NCBI RefSeq assembly: GCF_007565055.1 | Contig: NC_044562.1 | Location: 55,004,250-55,068,249 of the forward strand | Reading direction: 5' to 3' | DNA length: 64,000 bases | Source of the DNA: Rhinopithecus roxellana | Lineage: Eukaryota; Chordata; Mammalia; Primates; Cercopithecidae | Part shown: piece after piece, positions 53,755 to 64,000 of the stretch | Position numbering within the stretch: position 1 is the stretch's first letter | How the letters are laid out: the number at the start of each line of letters is the position of its first letter | Translations under genes and position numbers: made by a program | Notes under the pieces: generated by a model | The model's input: only the letters and a program-made list of their open reading frames with translations | Told to the model about the DNA's origin: nothing | The model's database searches: none

Positions 53755-56354
53755 CAATTATAAGCTCCTATCAGTGTGAATTTAGATGCAAAAATCCTAA
53801 AACAAAATAAAATAAAACTGAATCCAGTTATTTTTAAAAAGGATAATCCATCTGACAAAGTAAGATTTATTTCACACACAAGGTAAGACTAATATTTGAA
53901 AATCGGAGTATAATTCACTACATATATGTGTGTGAGTATGTCTGTGTATGTACATATTTACATACTCATTTGGATGGATTCAGAAGAAGAATATAACACT
54001 TTTGCACTCATGTATTACAAAAACTCTCACACATAATTTGATAAAGGGTATCTAAAATACAGAAAATCTAAAACTAACATCCTTCTCAATGTTAAAAATG
54101 TTAAAAACTTTCCTCAATATGAGGATATCTATTGTGATAACTTCTTTTTTGCCTTACACTGGTAATGTTACCTATATCATAAGGCAAGAAAAAGAAATGT
54201 TAAGTACAAAGAAAAAGGAGTAAACTGATTTTTTTTTTTGCAAGTGACATAATTTTATGTGCAGAGTACTCAAAACTAACAAATATCAAGCTATTCTAAA
54301 TAACTAGTGGATTTAACATAATCACTTGAACGAAGGTCAATATGCAAAAATCAATTGCATTTCAAGATATTACCAAAAAGCTATTCAAAAGTGGAGTTAA
54401 CATAAAAATATCATATAAGAAAAAATCAACATAATTGTGTCTGTATACAAATCTAATAAAACATGTGAATTACTACAAACTGGACACTTCAAATAATTAT
54501 TGAAAGAAACTAAAGCAGAATATAATAATTAATTATTATACTAATAATAATTAGTAGATCCATATTTACTCATATTTAGAAAGATCCATTATTGTTAAGA
54601 GATAAATTATTTTCAAATTCACCTATAGGTTCAATATAATTCCAAGCAACAAACCAGCAAGTTTTTTTTGTATGTGGAAACATAAAATACTTTAAAAGTC
54701 ATATAGAAAATTGAAGGACTTGCCATATCCAAGATAAACTTCTAGAAAAGGAAAAGTCACAGATACCATCCAATTGTGGTTCATTATAGAATTAAAGTAA
54801 TTAGGATAATAGGGTGTTTGTGCAATGATATGAATAATACTGGAACAGAAGTCTGCAAATAGACTCTCAAATAAAATGTCCTTTAACTTATAACAAAAAC
54901 ATCACAGTAATTTTTCAAGAAACGATGCTGTGGCAATTGAATATTAATTTTAAAAATAAACCTTGCCTGTATATTATAACACTCATCTAATTAATTTGAT
55001 TTGGAGCACGGGCCCAAATACAAAAGGTAAAGCAACTAGTATTCTAGAAGAAAACATAGAAACATATCTTCATGACTTCGTGTAGAAAAAATTGTACTAA
55101 ATTTGACACAAAACATTAATTATCTAATAATTTATAAATTAGATTTTAATAGGATTGAAACTTTTAAATCAAATGTATAATTAAAGGCGTGAAAGACAAC
55201 TCACACATTGAGAAAAGGCTTTCATAATACATAATGTCTGATAAGAACTTGTAGACATCTAATTGAATAAATATGAATATATGTATTTCATATATGTGAA
55301 AGATAAGATGAGAGCAGATATTTTGTAAAAGTAGATATCCAAATAAGCATATGGGAAAATGCTGCATATTGCCAAGAAAATGCAAATAAAAGCTCCCAGT
55401 GAGATAACACTGAATACCCAAAAGAATAGCTATATATGAAAAGTCTGACTACATTAAGTGTTGTCATTACAGAACAACTGAAACAGAAATTCCATTTCTA
55501 ATTATACTCTCAATTTAAAAGAAATATATGAATATTTTAAATGAAAATATATGATCATAAGAAGATTTGTATAAAATCTTCATAACACCCTAATCTCAAT
55601 AGTCCTGAGTGGTAAACAATCCAAATATTTATCAAAAAGAAAATGAATAAATACGTGATATTTTCAAACCATGAATTACCAAACAGCAGTAAAAGTAATG
55701 CACTCTACATTCAACCACATAGATTATGTATCAACATTTTGTTGAGCTTAAGAAGCTGCACAAAGAGTACTTAATGCATCATTAAATTTGTACAAACACC
55801 AAGAACTTGCCCAACTAATTGATAGTAAAAGAAAGTCACAACCAAAGTATACCAGTTAACTTTAATAGAATACCACTGACTGGGAAAGAATGCTAGGTAA
55901 CTTTATGGGTTTCAGGAAATGTTATATATCTTGCTCTTGTTCATGTTTACATTAGTATATAAATATGTAAAATTTACTGACATGTAGACGTACACTAGTG
56001 TATTTTGTACACTATATTGTTTACAGTATATCTCAATACTGATGAACAAATGTTTTTAAAAAGGTTGGAAAAACTAGCACATATCAGCAACAAAACATAA
56101 TAGAAATGTCTCTCATTATTGGCATCTCCTGAACAAATCTCAAGACGACTGATTTACTTTATGACCCATCGTAGGATTTATTGAAATTTCTTTCCTTACT
56201 TATTCCACTTGCAGTACCTTATACCTCACAGTGCATCAGAACTTCTCTCTAACCCTCCCTTACTTCAATTCCTACAAAGAAGTTGGGTTAACTCCTGATT
56301 TGTTTTATCACCACCCATATATCTACTTATATTTCTATGGATATGTTATTTTCT

Positions 56355-59185
56355 TTTTTTTTCTTTTTCTTTTTTTTTAATTTGCACACTATTTTACTTG
56401 ATTTTATTTATTTATTTATTTATTTATTTTTATTATACTTTAAGTTCTAGGGTACATGTGCATAACGTGCAGGTTTGTTACATATGTATACTTGTGCCAT
56501 GTTGGTGTGCTGCACCCATCAACTCATCAGCACCCAGCAATTCATCATTTATATCAGGTATAACTCCCAATGCAATCCCTCCCTCCTTCTCCCTCCCCAT
56601 GATAGGCCCCGATGTGTGATGTTCCCCTTCCCGAGTCCAAGTGATGTCATTGTTCAGTTCCCACCTATGAGTGAGAACATGCGGTGTTTGGTTTTCTGTT
56701 CTTGTGATAGTTTGCTAAGAATGATGGTTTCCAGCTGCATCCATGTCCCTACAAAGGACACAAACTCATCCTTTTTTATGGCTGAATAATATTCCATGGT
56801 GTATATGTGCCACATTTTCTTAATCCAGTCTGTCACAGATGGACATTTGGGTTGATTCCAAGTCTTTCCTATTGTGAATAGTGCCACAATAAACACGCGC
56901 GTGCATGTGTCTTTATAGCAGCATGATTTATAATCCTTTGGGTATATACCCAGTAGTGGGATGGCTGGGTCATATGCTACATCTAGTTCTAGACCCTTGA
57001 GGAATCGCCATACTGTTTTCCATAATGGTTGAACTAGTTTACAATCCCACCAACAGTGTAAAAGTGTTCCTATTTCTCCACATCCTCTCCAACACCTGTT
57101 GTTTCCTGACTTTTGAATGATTGCCATTCTAACTGGTGTGAGATCCTATCTCATTGTGGTTTTGATTTGCATTTCTCTGATGGCCAGTGATGATGAGCAT
57201 TTTTTCATGTGTCTGTTGGCTGTATGAATGTCTTCTTTTGAGAAATGTCTGTTCATATCCTTTGCCCACTTTTTGATGGGGTTGTTTGCTTTTTTCTTGT
57301 AAATTTGTTTGAGTTCTTTGTAGATTCTGGATATTAGCCCTTTGTCAGATGAGTAGATTGCAAAAATTTTCTCCCATTCTGTAGGTTGCCTGTTGACTCT
57401 GATCGTAGTTTCTTTTGCTGTGCAGAAGCTCTTCAGTTTAATTAGATCCCATTTGTCCATTTTGGCTTTTGCTGCTGTTGCTTTTGGTGTTTTAGACATG
57501 AAGTCCTTGCCCATGCCTATGTCCTGAATGGTACTACCTAGGTTTTCTTCTAGGGTTTTCATGGTATTAGGTCTAACATTTAAGTCTCTAATCCATCTTG
57601 AATTAAACTTCGTATAAGGAGTAAGGAAAGGATCCAGTTTTAGCTTTCTACTTATGGCTAGCCAATTTTCCCAGCACCATTTATTAAATAAGGAATCCTT
57701 TCCCCATTTCTTGTTTTTCTCAGGTTTGTCAAAGATCAGATGGCTGTAGATGTGTGGTATTATTTCTGAGGACTCTGTTCTGTTCCATTGGTCTATAGCT
57801 CTGTTTTGGTACCAGTACCATGCTGTTTTGGTTACTGTAGCCTTGTAGTATAGTTTGAAGTCAGGTAGCCTAATGCCTCCAGCTTTGTTCCTTTGACTTA
57901 GGATTGTCTTGGCAATGCGGGCTCTTTTTTGGTTCCATATGAACTTTAAAGCAGTTTTTTCCAATTCTGTGAAGAAACTCATTGGTAGCTTGATGGGGAT
58001 GGCATTGAATCTATAAATAACCTTGGGCAGTATGGCCATTTTCACGATATTGATTCTTCCTATCCATGAGCATGGTATGTTCTTCCATTTGTTTGTGTCC
58101 TCTTTGATTTCACTGACCAGTGGTTTGTAGTTCTCCTTGAAGAGGTCCTTTACATCCCTTGTAAGTTGGATTCCTAGGTATTTTATTCTCTTTGAAGCAA
58201 TTGTGAATGGAAGTTCATTCCTGATTTGGATCTCTGTCTGTTACTGGTGTATAAGAATGCTTGTGATTTTTGCACATTAATTTTGTATCCTGAGACTTTG
58301 CTGAAGTTGCTTATCAGCTTCAGGAGATTTTGGGCTGAGACGATGGGGTTTTCTAAATATACAATCATGTCATCTGCAAACAGGGACAATTTGACTTCTT
58401 CTTTTCCTAACTGGATACCCTTTATTTCTTTCTCTTGCCTGATTGCCCTGGCCAGAACTTCCAACACTATGTTGAATAGGAGTGGTGAGAGAGGGCATCC
58501 CTGTCTTGTGCCAGTTTTCAAAGGGATTTTTTCCAGTTTTTGCCCATTCAGTATGATATTGGCTGTGGGTTTGTCATAAATAGCTCTTATTGAGGTCTGT
58601 TCCATCAATACCGAATTTATTGAGAGTTTTTAGCATGAAGGGCTGTTGAATTTTGTCAAAAGCCTTTTCTGCATCTATTGAGATAATCATGTGGTTCTTG
58701 ACTTTGGTTCTGTTTATATGCTGGATTACATTTATTGATTTGCGAATGTTGAACCAGCCTTGCATCCCAGGGATGAAGCCCACTTGATCATGGTGGATAA
58801 GCTTTTTGATGTGCTGCTGAATCCAGTTTGCCAGTATTTTATTGAGGATTTTTGCATTGATGTTCATCAGGGATATCGGTCTAAAATTCTCTTTTTTTGT
58901 TGTGTCTCTGCCAGGCTTTGGTATCAGGATGATGTTGGCCTCATAAAATGAGTTAGGGAGGATTCCCTCTTTTTCAATTGATTGGAATAGTTTCAGAAGG
59001 ACTGGTACCAGCTCCTCCTTGTACCTCTGGTAGAATTCAGCTGTGAATCCATCTGGTCCTGGACTTTTTTTGGTTGGTAGGCTATTAATTATTGCCTCAA
59101 TTTCAGAGCCTGCTATTGGTCTATTCAGGGATTCAACTTCTTCCTGGTTTAGTCTTGGGAGAGTGTAAGTGTCCAGGAAATTATC
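56355..59185 (-). mobile_element. Young 5'-truncated L1 with 16-bp TSDs
   Basis: About 2.8 kb, from within ORF2 (59185, near the start of the RT region) to the 3' UTR and tail. Exact 16-bp TSDs GGATATGTTATTTTCT at 56339-56354 and 59186-59201. The tail is composite on the plus strand: T/C-rich 56355-56378, a unique AATTTGCACACTATTTTACTTG stretch starting at 56379, a (TTTA)n run 56402-56430, then the 3' UTR. On the L1 sense strand this is again tail, short unique tag, second tail. Confidence 0.95.
56654..59185 (-). pseudogene. L1 ORF2, truncated and frameshifted
   Basis: The last two thirds of ORF2 with the normal SLIGGN end at 56654. RT FADD box near 58365-58376 and the Cys motif near 57050-57105 are kept. 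Lesions against the intact copy: a TAG in MRYHL near 57143 (MR*), a 4-nt deletion near 58232 and a 5-nt deletion near 58590. No start region, so dead on arrival. Confidence 0.93.
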
Positions 59186-59201
59186 GGATATGTTATTTTC
59201 T

Positions 59202-60274
59202 CATCTCATTTGTTTTGTTTTACACCCAGTTCTACTTGATGATAAAAATTTCTATCTTCTCAACCATCTTTGTTCAGTACTGATTTATCATCACACCTTT
59301 ATACTATGGCCTTCAAAAATTTCTTCCCAAAACAGAGCAGAAGTAGGTTGAAAGGAGTTTCTCACATGCAAGAGAATTAAGATCAGTTGTTCGTCTGTCA
59401 GAAATGTTCTTTAAAAGAAACAGGCCTTAAATAAGATAGGTGTAAACTCCATTTCAAAATAAACTTCCTCTTCTAAGTGTTCCAGGTAAGGATGGGTGAG
59501 ATAATCCAACTAAGATATATAGTTTAAAACCTGATTTAAAAAAAAAAAATCTTGCCCACATCAGTTCATTGATGTAAATTATTAAAACACTTTTGTTGAA
59601 TTTCTGATGTCACTAGAGCCTAAAGATAAAAAAGATGCTCTTGGGAAACAAATCGAGGTGATTTTTATCATTTTATGTTATAAACCTTCACTCCCTAGAG
59701 CTAGAGAGTATCTGGTTATTTGTCATAATAGTTTCTCCAACCCTAAGTTCAGAAGACATAACCAATTATTTAGGAATTCATGCTACAGACTCTATATCCT
59801 AACAGTTTGGCAGCATGAATTATCCTCCTTATATCTCTAGGTTAATTCCATGGCAGTGTCATTCAAGAACCCTTGGATCAAGAAGACCTTATGCAGAGTT
59901 AGACAAAAAGACAAATACTGGTGAGTTCTCTTCTTTCTACTTGGTGAGTAAATTTGGAGACTGCAAATCCAAACATGATTTTGTGATTTAAATTACATTA
60001 GTATGCAATTTTAATATTAAATACTGAATACAATAGATACATTTGAAGACTTGGGTTTTTCTTACCTTTGGTTTCATATGAACCATATAAACAGAAGTGA
60101 TAAAATTATTAACATCAATTCTGCTGTTTCCTAGCTTAATTTAATCCCACCCTTTGATTCTTCTAACAAATGTTAACATTTGACTCTCAGTCTGATGCTC
60201 ATACTTTATGCAAATCTAATTTAGAATCGTTAAGGATGAAATCTAAGTATTAGCAATTTTAAAGTTTTCATAGG
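59202..60274. other. Unassigned unique sequence
   Basis: About 1.07 kb; no recognised repeat or gene. Confidence 0.5.
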
Positions 60275-60415
60275 TGATTCTCAATGCTGTTATACTGATG
60301 CCTGAGCCCCACCCCTGGCATCTGTGATGCAATTAGTCTGAGACAGAGCAGGGCATGACCATTTTTAAAAGCTCCCTAGGTGCTTTTAATGTGAAGCCAT
60401 GTTGAGAACCACAAG
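60275..60415 (+). mobile_element. MER5A (hAT) DNA transposon
   Basis: 'ctgatgcctgagccccaccc', 'gatgcaattagtctgagaca', 'ttaaaagctccctaggtgc' and 'catgttgagaaccac' follow MER5A from near its start to its end. Confidence 0.85.
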
Positions 60416-60596
60416 GCTAATGGTGTTATAATTTTAGTGATGGATTTACTAGAATTGATATCTGTGACAATTCTACCCTATCTGGCCTTAGAATATGCCT
60501 GATTACTTTGAATTTCAAAGGAAAGAAGCTCAAAATATTAGAAGTTCCCAAAAATCAAATTATGACAAAATGACCAGAGATAAAATAAAAACCATT

Positions 60597-60969
60597 ATGG
60601 AATGAATCTTTGTGTTCCCGCCTCCCCCAAATTCATGTATTACAGCCCTTTCAAGGTGATAGTCTTTGGAGATGGGGCCTTTGGGAAGTGATTAGGTTTA
60701 GATGAAGTCATGAGTTTGGGGCCTCATTATGGGATGAGTGTACTTATAAGATGAAGAGATTAGAGCTCTCTAGAACCACCATGTGAGGATATAACAAGTA
60801 CAACAACACAGTTATTTGCAAACCAGGAAGAAGAACCTCATCAGAACCTGACTATGCTGCCACCCGGATCTTGGACTTCCCAGTCTCTAGAACTGTGAGA
60901 AATATGTGTCTGTTGCTTAAGCCAACGGTCTATGGAATTTTGTTATAATAGCTAGAGCTGACTAATACA
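60597..60969 (+). mobile_element. MLT1-type MaLR LTR
   Basis: 'atggaatgaatctttgtgtt', 'agatggggcctttgggaag', 'tgattaggtttagatgaag', 'ccaccatgtgaggatataac', 'ccaggaagaagaacctcatc', 'gaactgtgagaaatatgtgtc' and the end 'gagctgactaatacaa' in order, near full length. Confidence 0.9.
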
Positions 60970-61057
60970 AACAGCATCTGCTACAAAAGGAGAAAGGAGG
61001 AAATACAATATTCGTAATGGAGTATCTAGGTTAATTTGAATCCCACATGTAAACATA

Positions 61058-61086
61058 CACAACACACACACACACACACACACACA
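61058..61086. repeat. (CA)n microsatellite
   Basis: About 13 CA units. Confidence 0.97.
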
Positions 61087-62889
61087 ACAGAAAAATAACC
61101 CAAAATTTTAAAGTATAATTGTATATGAGAACACTGAAGAAGACAATTATCAGTGCCACTACACAGAACTTTCTGAAAGGATTGAATATTGAATAGATAA
61201 AAATGTGTTTAAAAGATTAAAGAAAGGGCATGAAGTCAGGGAGAGTCTTAAAAATATTTTCAATGAGGCTTTCAAAAATGTTGAATGATCAAATACTTTG
61301 CTTGTTATTCACAGAGTTAGGGGAAGTAGATAATTCCTCTACAGATATAAATAAATTAACAGAGAAAATTGAGCTCCCTCAATTCCAGTTTGTTTCTTTA
61401 TAATGAACAATAATATTAAGAACAAAATGTCTGCAACTAACATTGCCATAAGGAAATTGAAGTCCAAGACATATTAGGAGATATGATTTTAGGAACTGAT
61501 GAGGCCGGAGAAATTCTAGGTGTTAAGAGACTGTGCGAGTAAGATTGATGCATTTCTGAAATAAAAGCATACATTCCCCAACTCTTTTAAAACTATAGAT
61601 GTTAATTTAGAAGGAAACAAATTCAGTCGATTCATATTAGTATCTTCATTTTGCCTCTGGTCAAGATTCTAACAGAGATTATTTTTTTAAAACCAAAGTA
61701 TGCATGCACATAGTTTAAGTAGTCTAACTTGTAACCAAAAAAATGTTCTTCTCCTTATTCTCACCTTCCCCATTTTCCTTTTTCTGGAGGCAGACAATCT
61801 CAATTTTTAATTTATACTTGAAGCATTACCATTATATTTACAAATGACATACTTAAATTGCTACTTTTAGATTTTGCCTTTTTCAAGCATTATTAACTCA
61901 CTCCACCACCACATTACCTCCATCTAACTCATAAGTCAGTTTAATTGTCCTACACTCTTGATGTTTTCACATGGTAATTTTGTTAGAGTACTATTAGATG
62001 TTTACATGTTATGTCAATACCCTTCAAAATGCAGTCATATTGTATGCATGATTACTTTTTCTTTTCTGCGTTTTGTCTTCCTTCCCAACTAGTAATAGTT
62101 TCATTATATTTGCTTAGTTTCCTGTAAACATATTACTAATTCAACTCCAAACTGCCTAAATATTCACTAAGAATATCCAAATACATCAGATAATCTATTT
62201 CATCTTCTGAGTTGCTGCAATCTGAGCTGCTTGCCTTTTTTTTTTTTTCAACCTAGTTCATAGTTGTGATTGTAATGTAGTATTTAACTTCTATCCTGGA
62301 GATTTCTCTTAAATTTCTGCTATTTTGATACCCTCTTTTCTAATGTATCATATTCTCTCTTTCTTAGATTACTCCCTCATATTTATGGAACATATCTCTA
62401 TATGACTCCCAGAGAAATAGTCCATGGGAGATGCATTTCTTGAGAATTCAGATGATAAGAAAATGTCTGAATAAACCCAGACTCACACTGTCCAGCATCC
62501 AACCCCAAGCCAACACCACCGCCAGCACAACTGTTCACACAGTCTCTGGAAGGGGCCTTCTGGTGCTACCTCAGCTGCTTTGTCTCCTCCAGTGTAGTGA
62601 ATGCACGCAGGGAGGCAGGCACCCCTGTATCCACAGGCACTCTGCTGCAGCTGCCACACATGGGCTCCCCGAGGACAGTTGACTCCAAACTTCAAGCAGC
62701 CAGAAAACAAAGATGGGGCCCAACACAATGTCTCATCATTTTTATTAGAGTTCGTTAGTGTATAGAAGTATAGATTGGAAATCACTTTCAGTTAAAATTT
62801 TGAAATCATTGCAATGCTATCTGGCTATTATTGAACAGATTTAAGCCATTTTGTTTTCTAGTCCTTAATTTGTGTGTGGTTCCTGTTTC
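61087..62889. other. Unassigned unique sequence
   Basis: About 1.8 kb. A T-rich run at 62238-62249. A GC-richer patch at 62480-62710 holds overlapping open frames on both strands (83 and 100 codons) with no known domain. Confidence 0.5.
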
Positions 62890-62890
62890 A

Positions 62891-62971
<81 letters not shown>

Positions 62972-62974
62972 TTT
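62890..62974. repeat. (TTAC)n then (TTTA)n repeat
   Basis: About eight TTAC units followed by about thirteen TTTA units. It occupies the position of the poly(T) end of the antisense Alu that follows, so it probably grew from that tail. Confidence 0.96.
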
Positions 62975-63257
62975 GATACAAGGTCTTGCTCTGTCCCTCA
63001 GGCTGGAGCACAGTAACATAGTCACAGCTTACTGCAGACTCAACCTCTCACGCTCAAGCAATCCTCCCACCTCAGCCTCCCAAGTAGCTGGGACTACACT
63101 TGCATGCCACCCCACCTGGTGAATTTTTTAATTTTCTGTAGAGACGGTGTTTCACCATGTTGTCCTGATTGCTCTTGAATTCCTGGGCTCAAGTGATCTG
63201 CCACCTCAGCCTCCCAATGTGTTGGGATTATAGGCGTGAGTCACTGTGCCCAGCCTG
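62975..63257 (-). mobile_element. AluJ SINE
   Basis: Antisense, diverged Alu: 'ggtcttgctctgtccctcag', 'cctcagcctcccaagtagct', 'ttgtcctgattgctcttgaa', 'gtgttgggattataggcgtg', ending 'ctgtgcccagcc'. Confidence 0.93.
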
Positions 63258-63456
63258 TACACCATTTCTTGAAAAGAAAATCATAGCTTTCTGATCTTAT
63301 TTTACGAAAGCAATAAATTGCATTTTCTATTTAAGAACATCAACGGATTTGGGGGGATTTTGTTTTCTAAGTTCCTCAAAATCTCTGTTTCTTCCATGTT
63401 TGGTTGCTGGCGTTCGGTTGATTTTCTTTCAGTTTTCGCCTCTGTCTTTTTTTGGA

Positions 63457-63506
63457 AGGCCTCTCAAAGTTGTGGGAGTATAGGTATGAGCCGTCACACC
63501 CAGCCC
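63457..63506 (-). mobile_element. Alu left-end fragment (about 50 bp)
   Basis: 'ggcctctcaaagttgtggga' then 'gtataggtatgagccgtcac' and 'acccagcc' match the 5' 50 bp of an Alu in antisense. Confidence 0.75.
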
Positions 63507-63554
63507 ACTCTTGATTTTTTTAAATTTAAAAATCCAAATACATCTAAAGATATA

Positions 63555-63705
63555 AAATGTGCAGGACTGGAAGATTCAGTATTAAGATGTAAATTATTTG
63601 CAAATCGATCTAAGAGTTTAATATAATCCCAATAAAAATTTTTGCAAACTTTTTTCTATGCATAATGACAAGTATTCTAAAAATTTTATATAAATTAAGA
63701 ATAAC
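63555..63705 (+). mobile_element. Old L1 ORF2 fragment
   Basis: 'tttaatataatcccaataaa' and 'aagtattctaaaaattttatat' correspond to the ORF2 stretch after the RT domain in old L1s, strongly diverged. Confidence 0.5.
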
Positions 63706-63724
63706 TGAAACAGCTCTTGAAAGT

Positions 63725-64000
63725 GAAGAACCTAAGGGAAAGATGGTTGACTAGATGCAGATAAGTGGAACAAACAGCTTCCAGAAGAGACTGGGACGAC
63801 TTCCATGCTTTTAACAGATCTTCAGAGGGAGGACACCTAGAGTGGACAGAAGGAAGACACAGAAGCTGGGCAGAAAGAGGAGAAAGCTGGGAACTCTGCA
63901 TGGGCTACTGAACTGGGACTCATTTAGAAAATACATCCACTCCAGGGGAATGGGTGAGTTAAACTGGCAAGGAGCAACCCACTCTCACCAAAACCCTCTG
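63725..64000 (+). mobile_element. 5' end of an older L1 (continues past right edge)
   Basis: 'gggaaagatggttgactaga' resembles the first bases of older primate L1 5' UTRs (a YY1-like AAGATGG start), and 'atccactccaggggaatggg' with 'aagcaacccactctcacc'-type sequence continues that UTR. If right, this is a full 5' end whose body lies outside the window. Confidence 0.55.

Larger units (their letters stand above)
52900..56060 (+). mobile_element. Ancient L1M, long degenerate ORF2 and 3' UTR
   Basis: About 3.1 kb (with later insertions) follows old L1 ORF2 order: 'tattatgaataacttactgcc' near 53045, 'tttagatgcaaaaatccta' near 53780, 'atatgcaaaaatcaattgc' near 54340, 'gttcaatataattccaagc' near 54630, 'gaagaaaacatagaaac' near 55046, 'gaaaatgcaaataaaagctc' near 55377, 'atgttatatatcttgctc' near 55918 and a terminal 'cagtatatctcaatac' near 56030. 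No frame survives. Hosts an AluJ at 53371. Confidence 0.75.

Noticed and set aside
61670..62160. Possible old L1 or Charlie fragment
   Set aside because: AT-rich and faintly suggestive but without an identifiable end or ordered motifs.
62431..62785. Overlapping 83- and 100-codon frames on opposite strands
   Set aside because: Mutual shadows in a GC-richer patch; neither has a known domain.

Overview
The window is primate DNA, most likely from an Old World monkey. It carries AluY-type SINEs, young and old LINE-1 (L1) copies, MaLR and other ERV LTRs, MIR, L2 and MER5A relics. Two AluY copies (15727-16045 and 52432-52741) have the diagnostic look of cercopithecid AluY-Ra elements. The young L1 3' UTRs (near 2290, 25030, 43200, 56540) share a GATGAATTGATGGGTGCTG block next to GACGAGTTGATGGGTGCAG that I associate with macaque/baboon L1 rather than human L1. 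I see no host protein-coding gene, tRNA, rRNA or CRISPR. The region reads as intergenic or deep intronic.

Layout. 1-2450: 3' half of a young sense L1 with broken ORF2. 2.7-7.9 kb: a nearly complete, heavily mutated older L1 in antisense. 7.9-10.4 kb: two LTRs with MIR and L2 relics between. 11-20 kb: unique sequence with Alus, MIRs, L2, a MaLR LTR, an old L1M 3' end and AT/TG tracts. 20.4-22.6 kb: a cluster of short direct and inverted duplications. 24.8-31.1 kb: a full-length antisense L1 with both ORFs open, complete 5' UTR, poly(A) tail and 12-bp target-site duplications (TSDs). 31.6-33.36 kb: a decayed piggyBac-type transposase (LOOPER/PGBD3-like). 33.5-42.4 kb: LTRs, old L1 pieces, an AluY. 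42.8-45.75 kb: a local tandem duplication containing a twin-primed (5'-inverted) L1. 46.7-52.7 kb: L1M, three Alus, an LTR nested in a MER5A, a THE1-type LTR. 52.9-56.06 kb: an ancient sense L1M holding an AluJ. 56.3-59.2 kb: a 5'-truncated antisense L1 with 16-bp TSDs. 59.2-64 kb: unique sequence, MER5A, MLT1, AluJ, and the 5' end of another old L1 leaving the right edge.

The only genes that look functional are ORF1 and ORF2 of the L1 at 24.8-31.1 kb. Together they would encode a complete retrotransposition machine: ORF1p RNA-binding chaperone, and ORF2p endonuclease plus reverse transcriptase, driven by the L1's own 5' UTR promoter. All other coding remnants are broken. Family assignments come from recognising sequence by eye, without database searches, so subfamily names are tentative.
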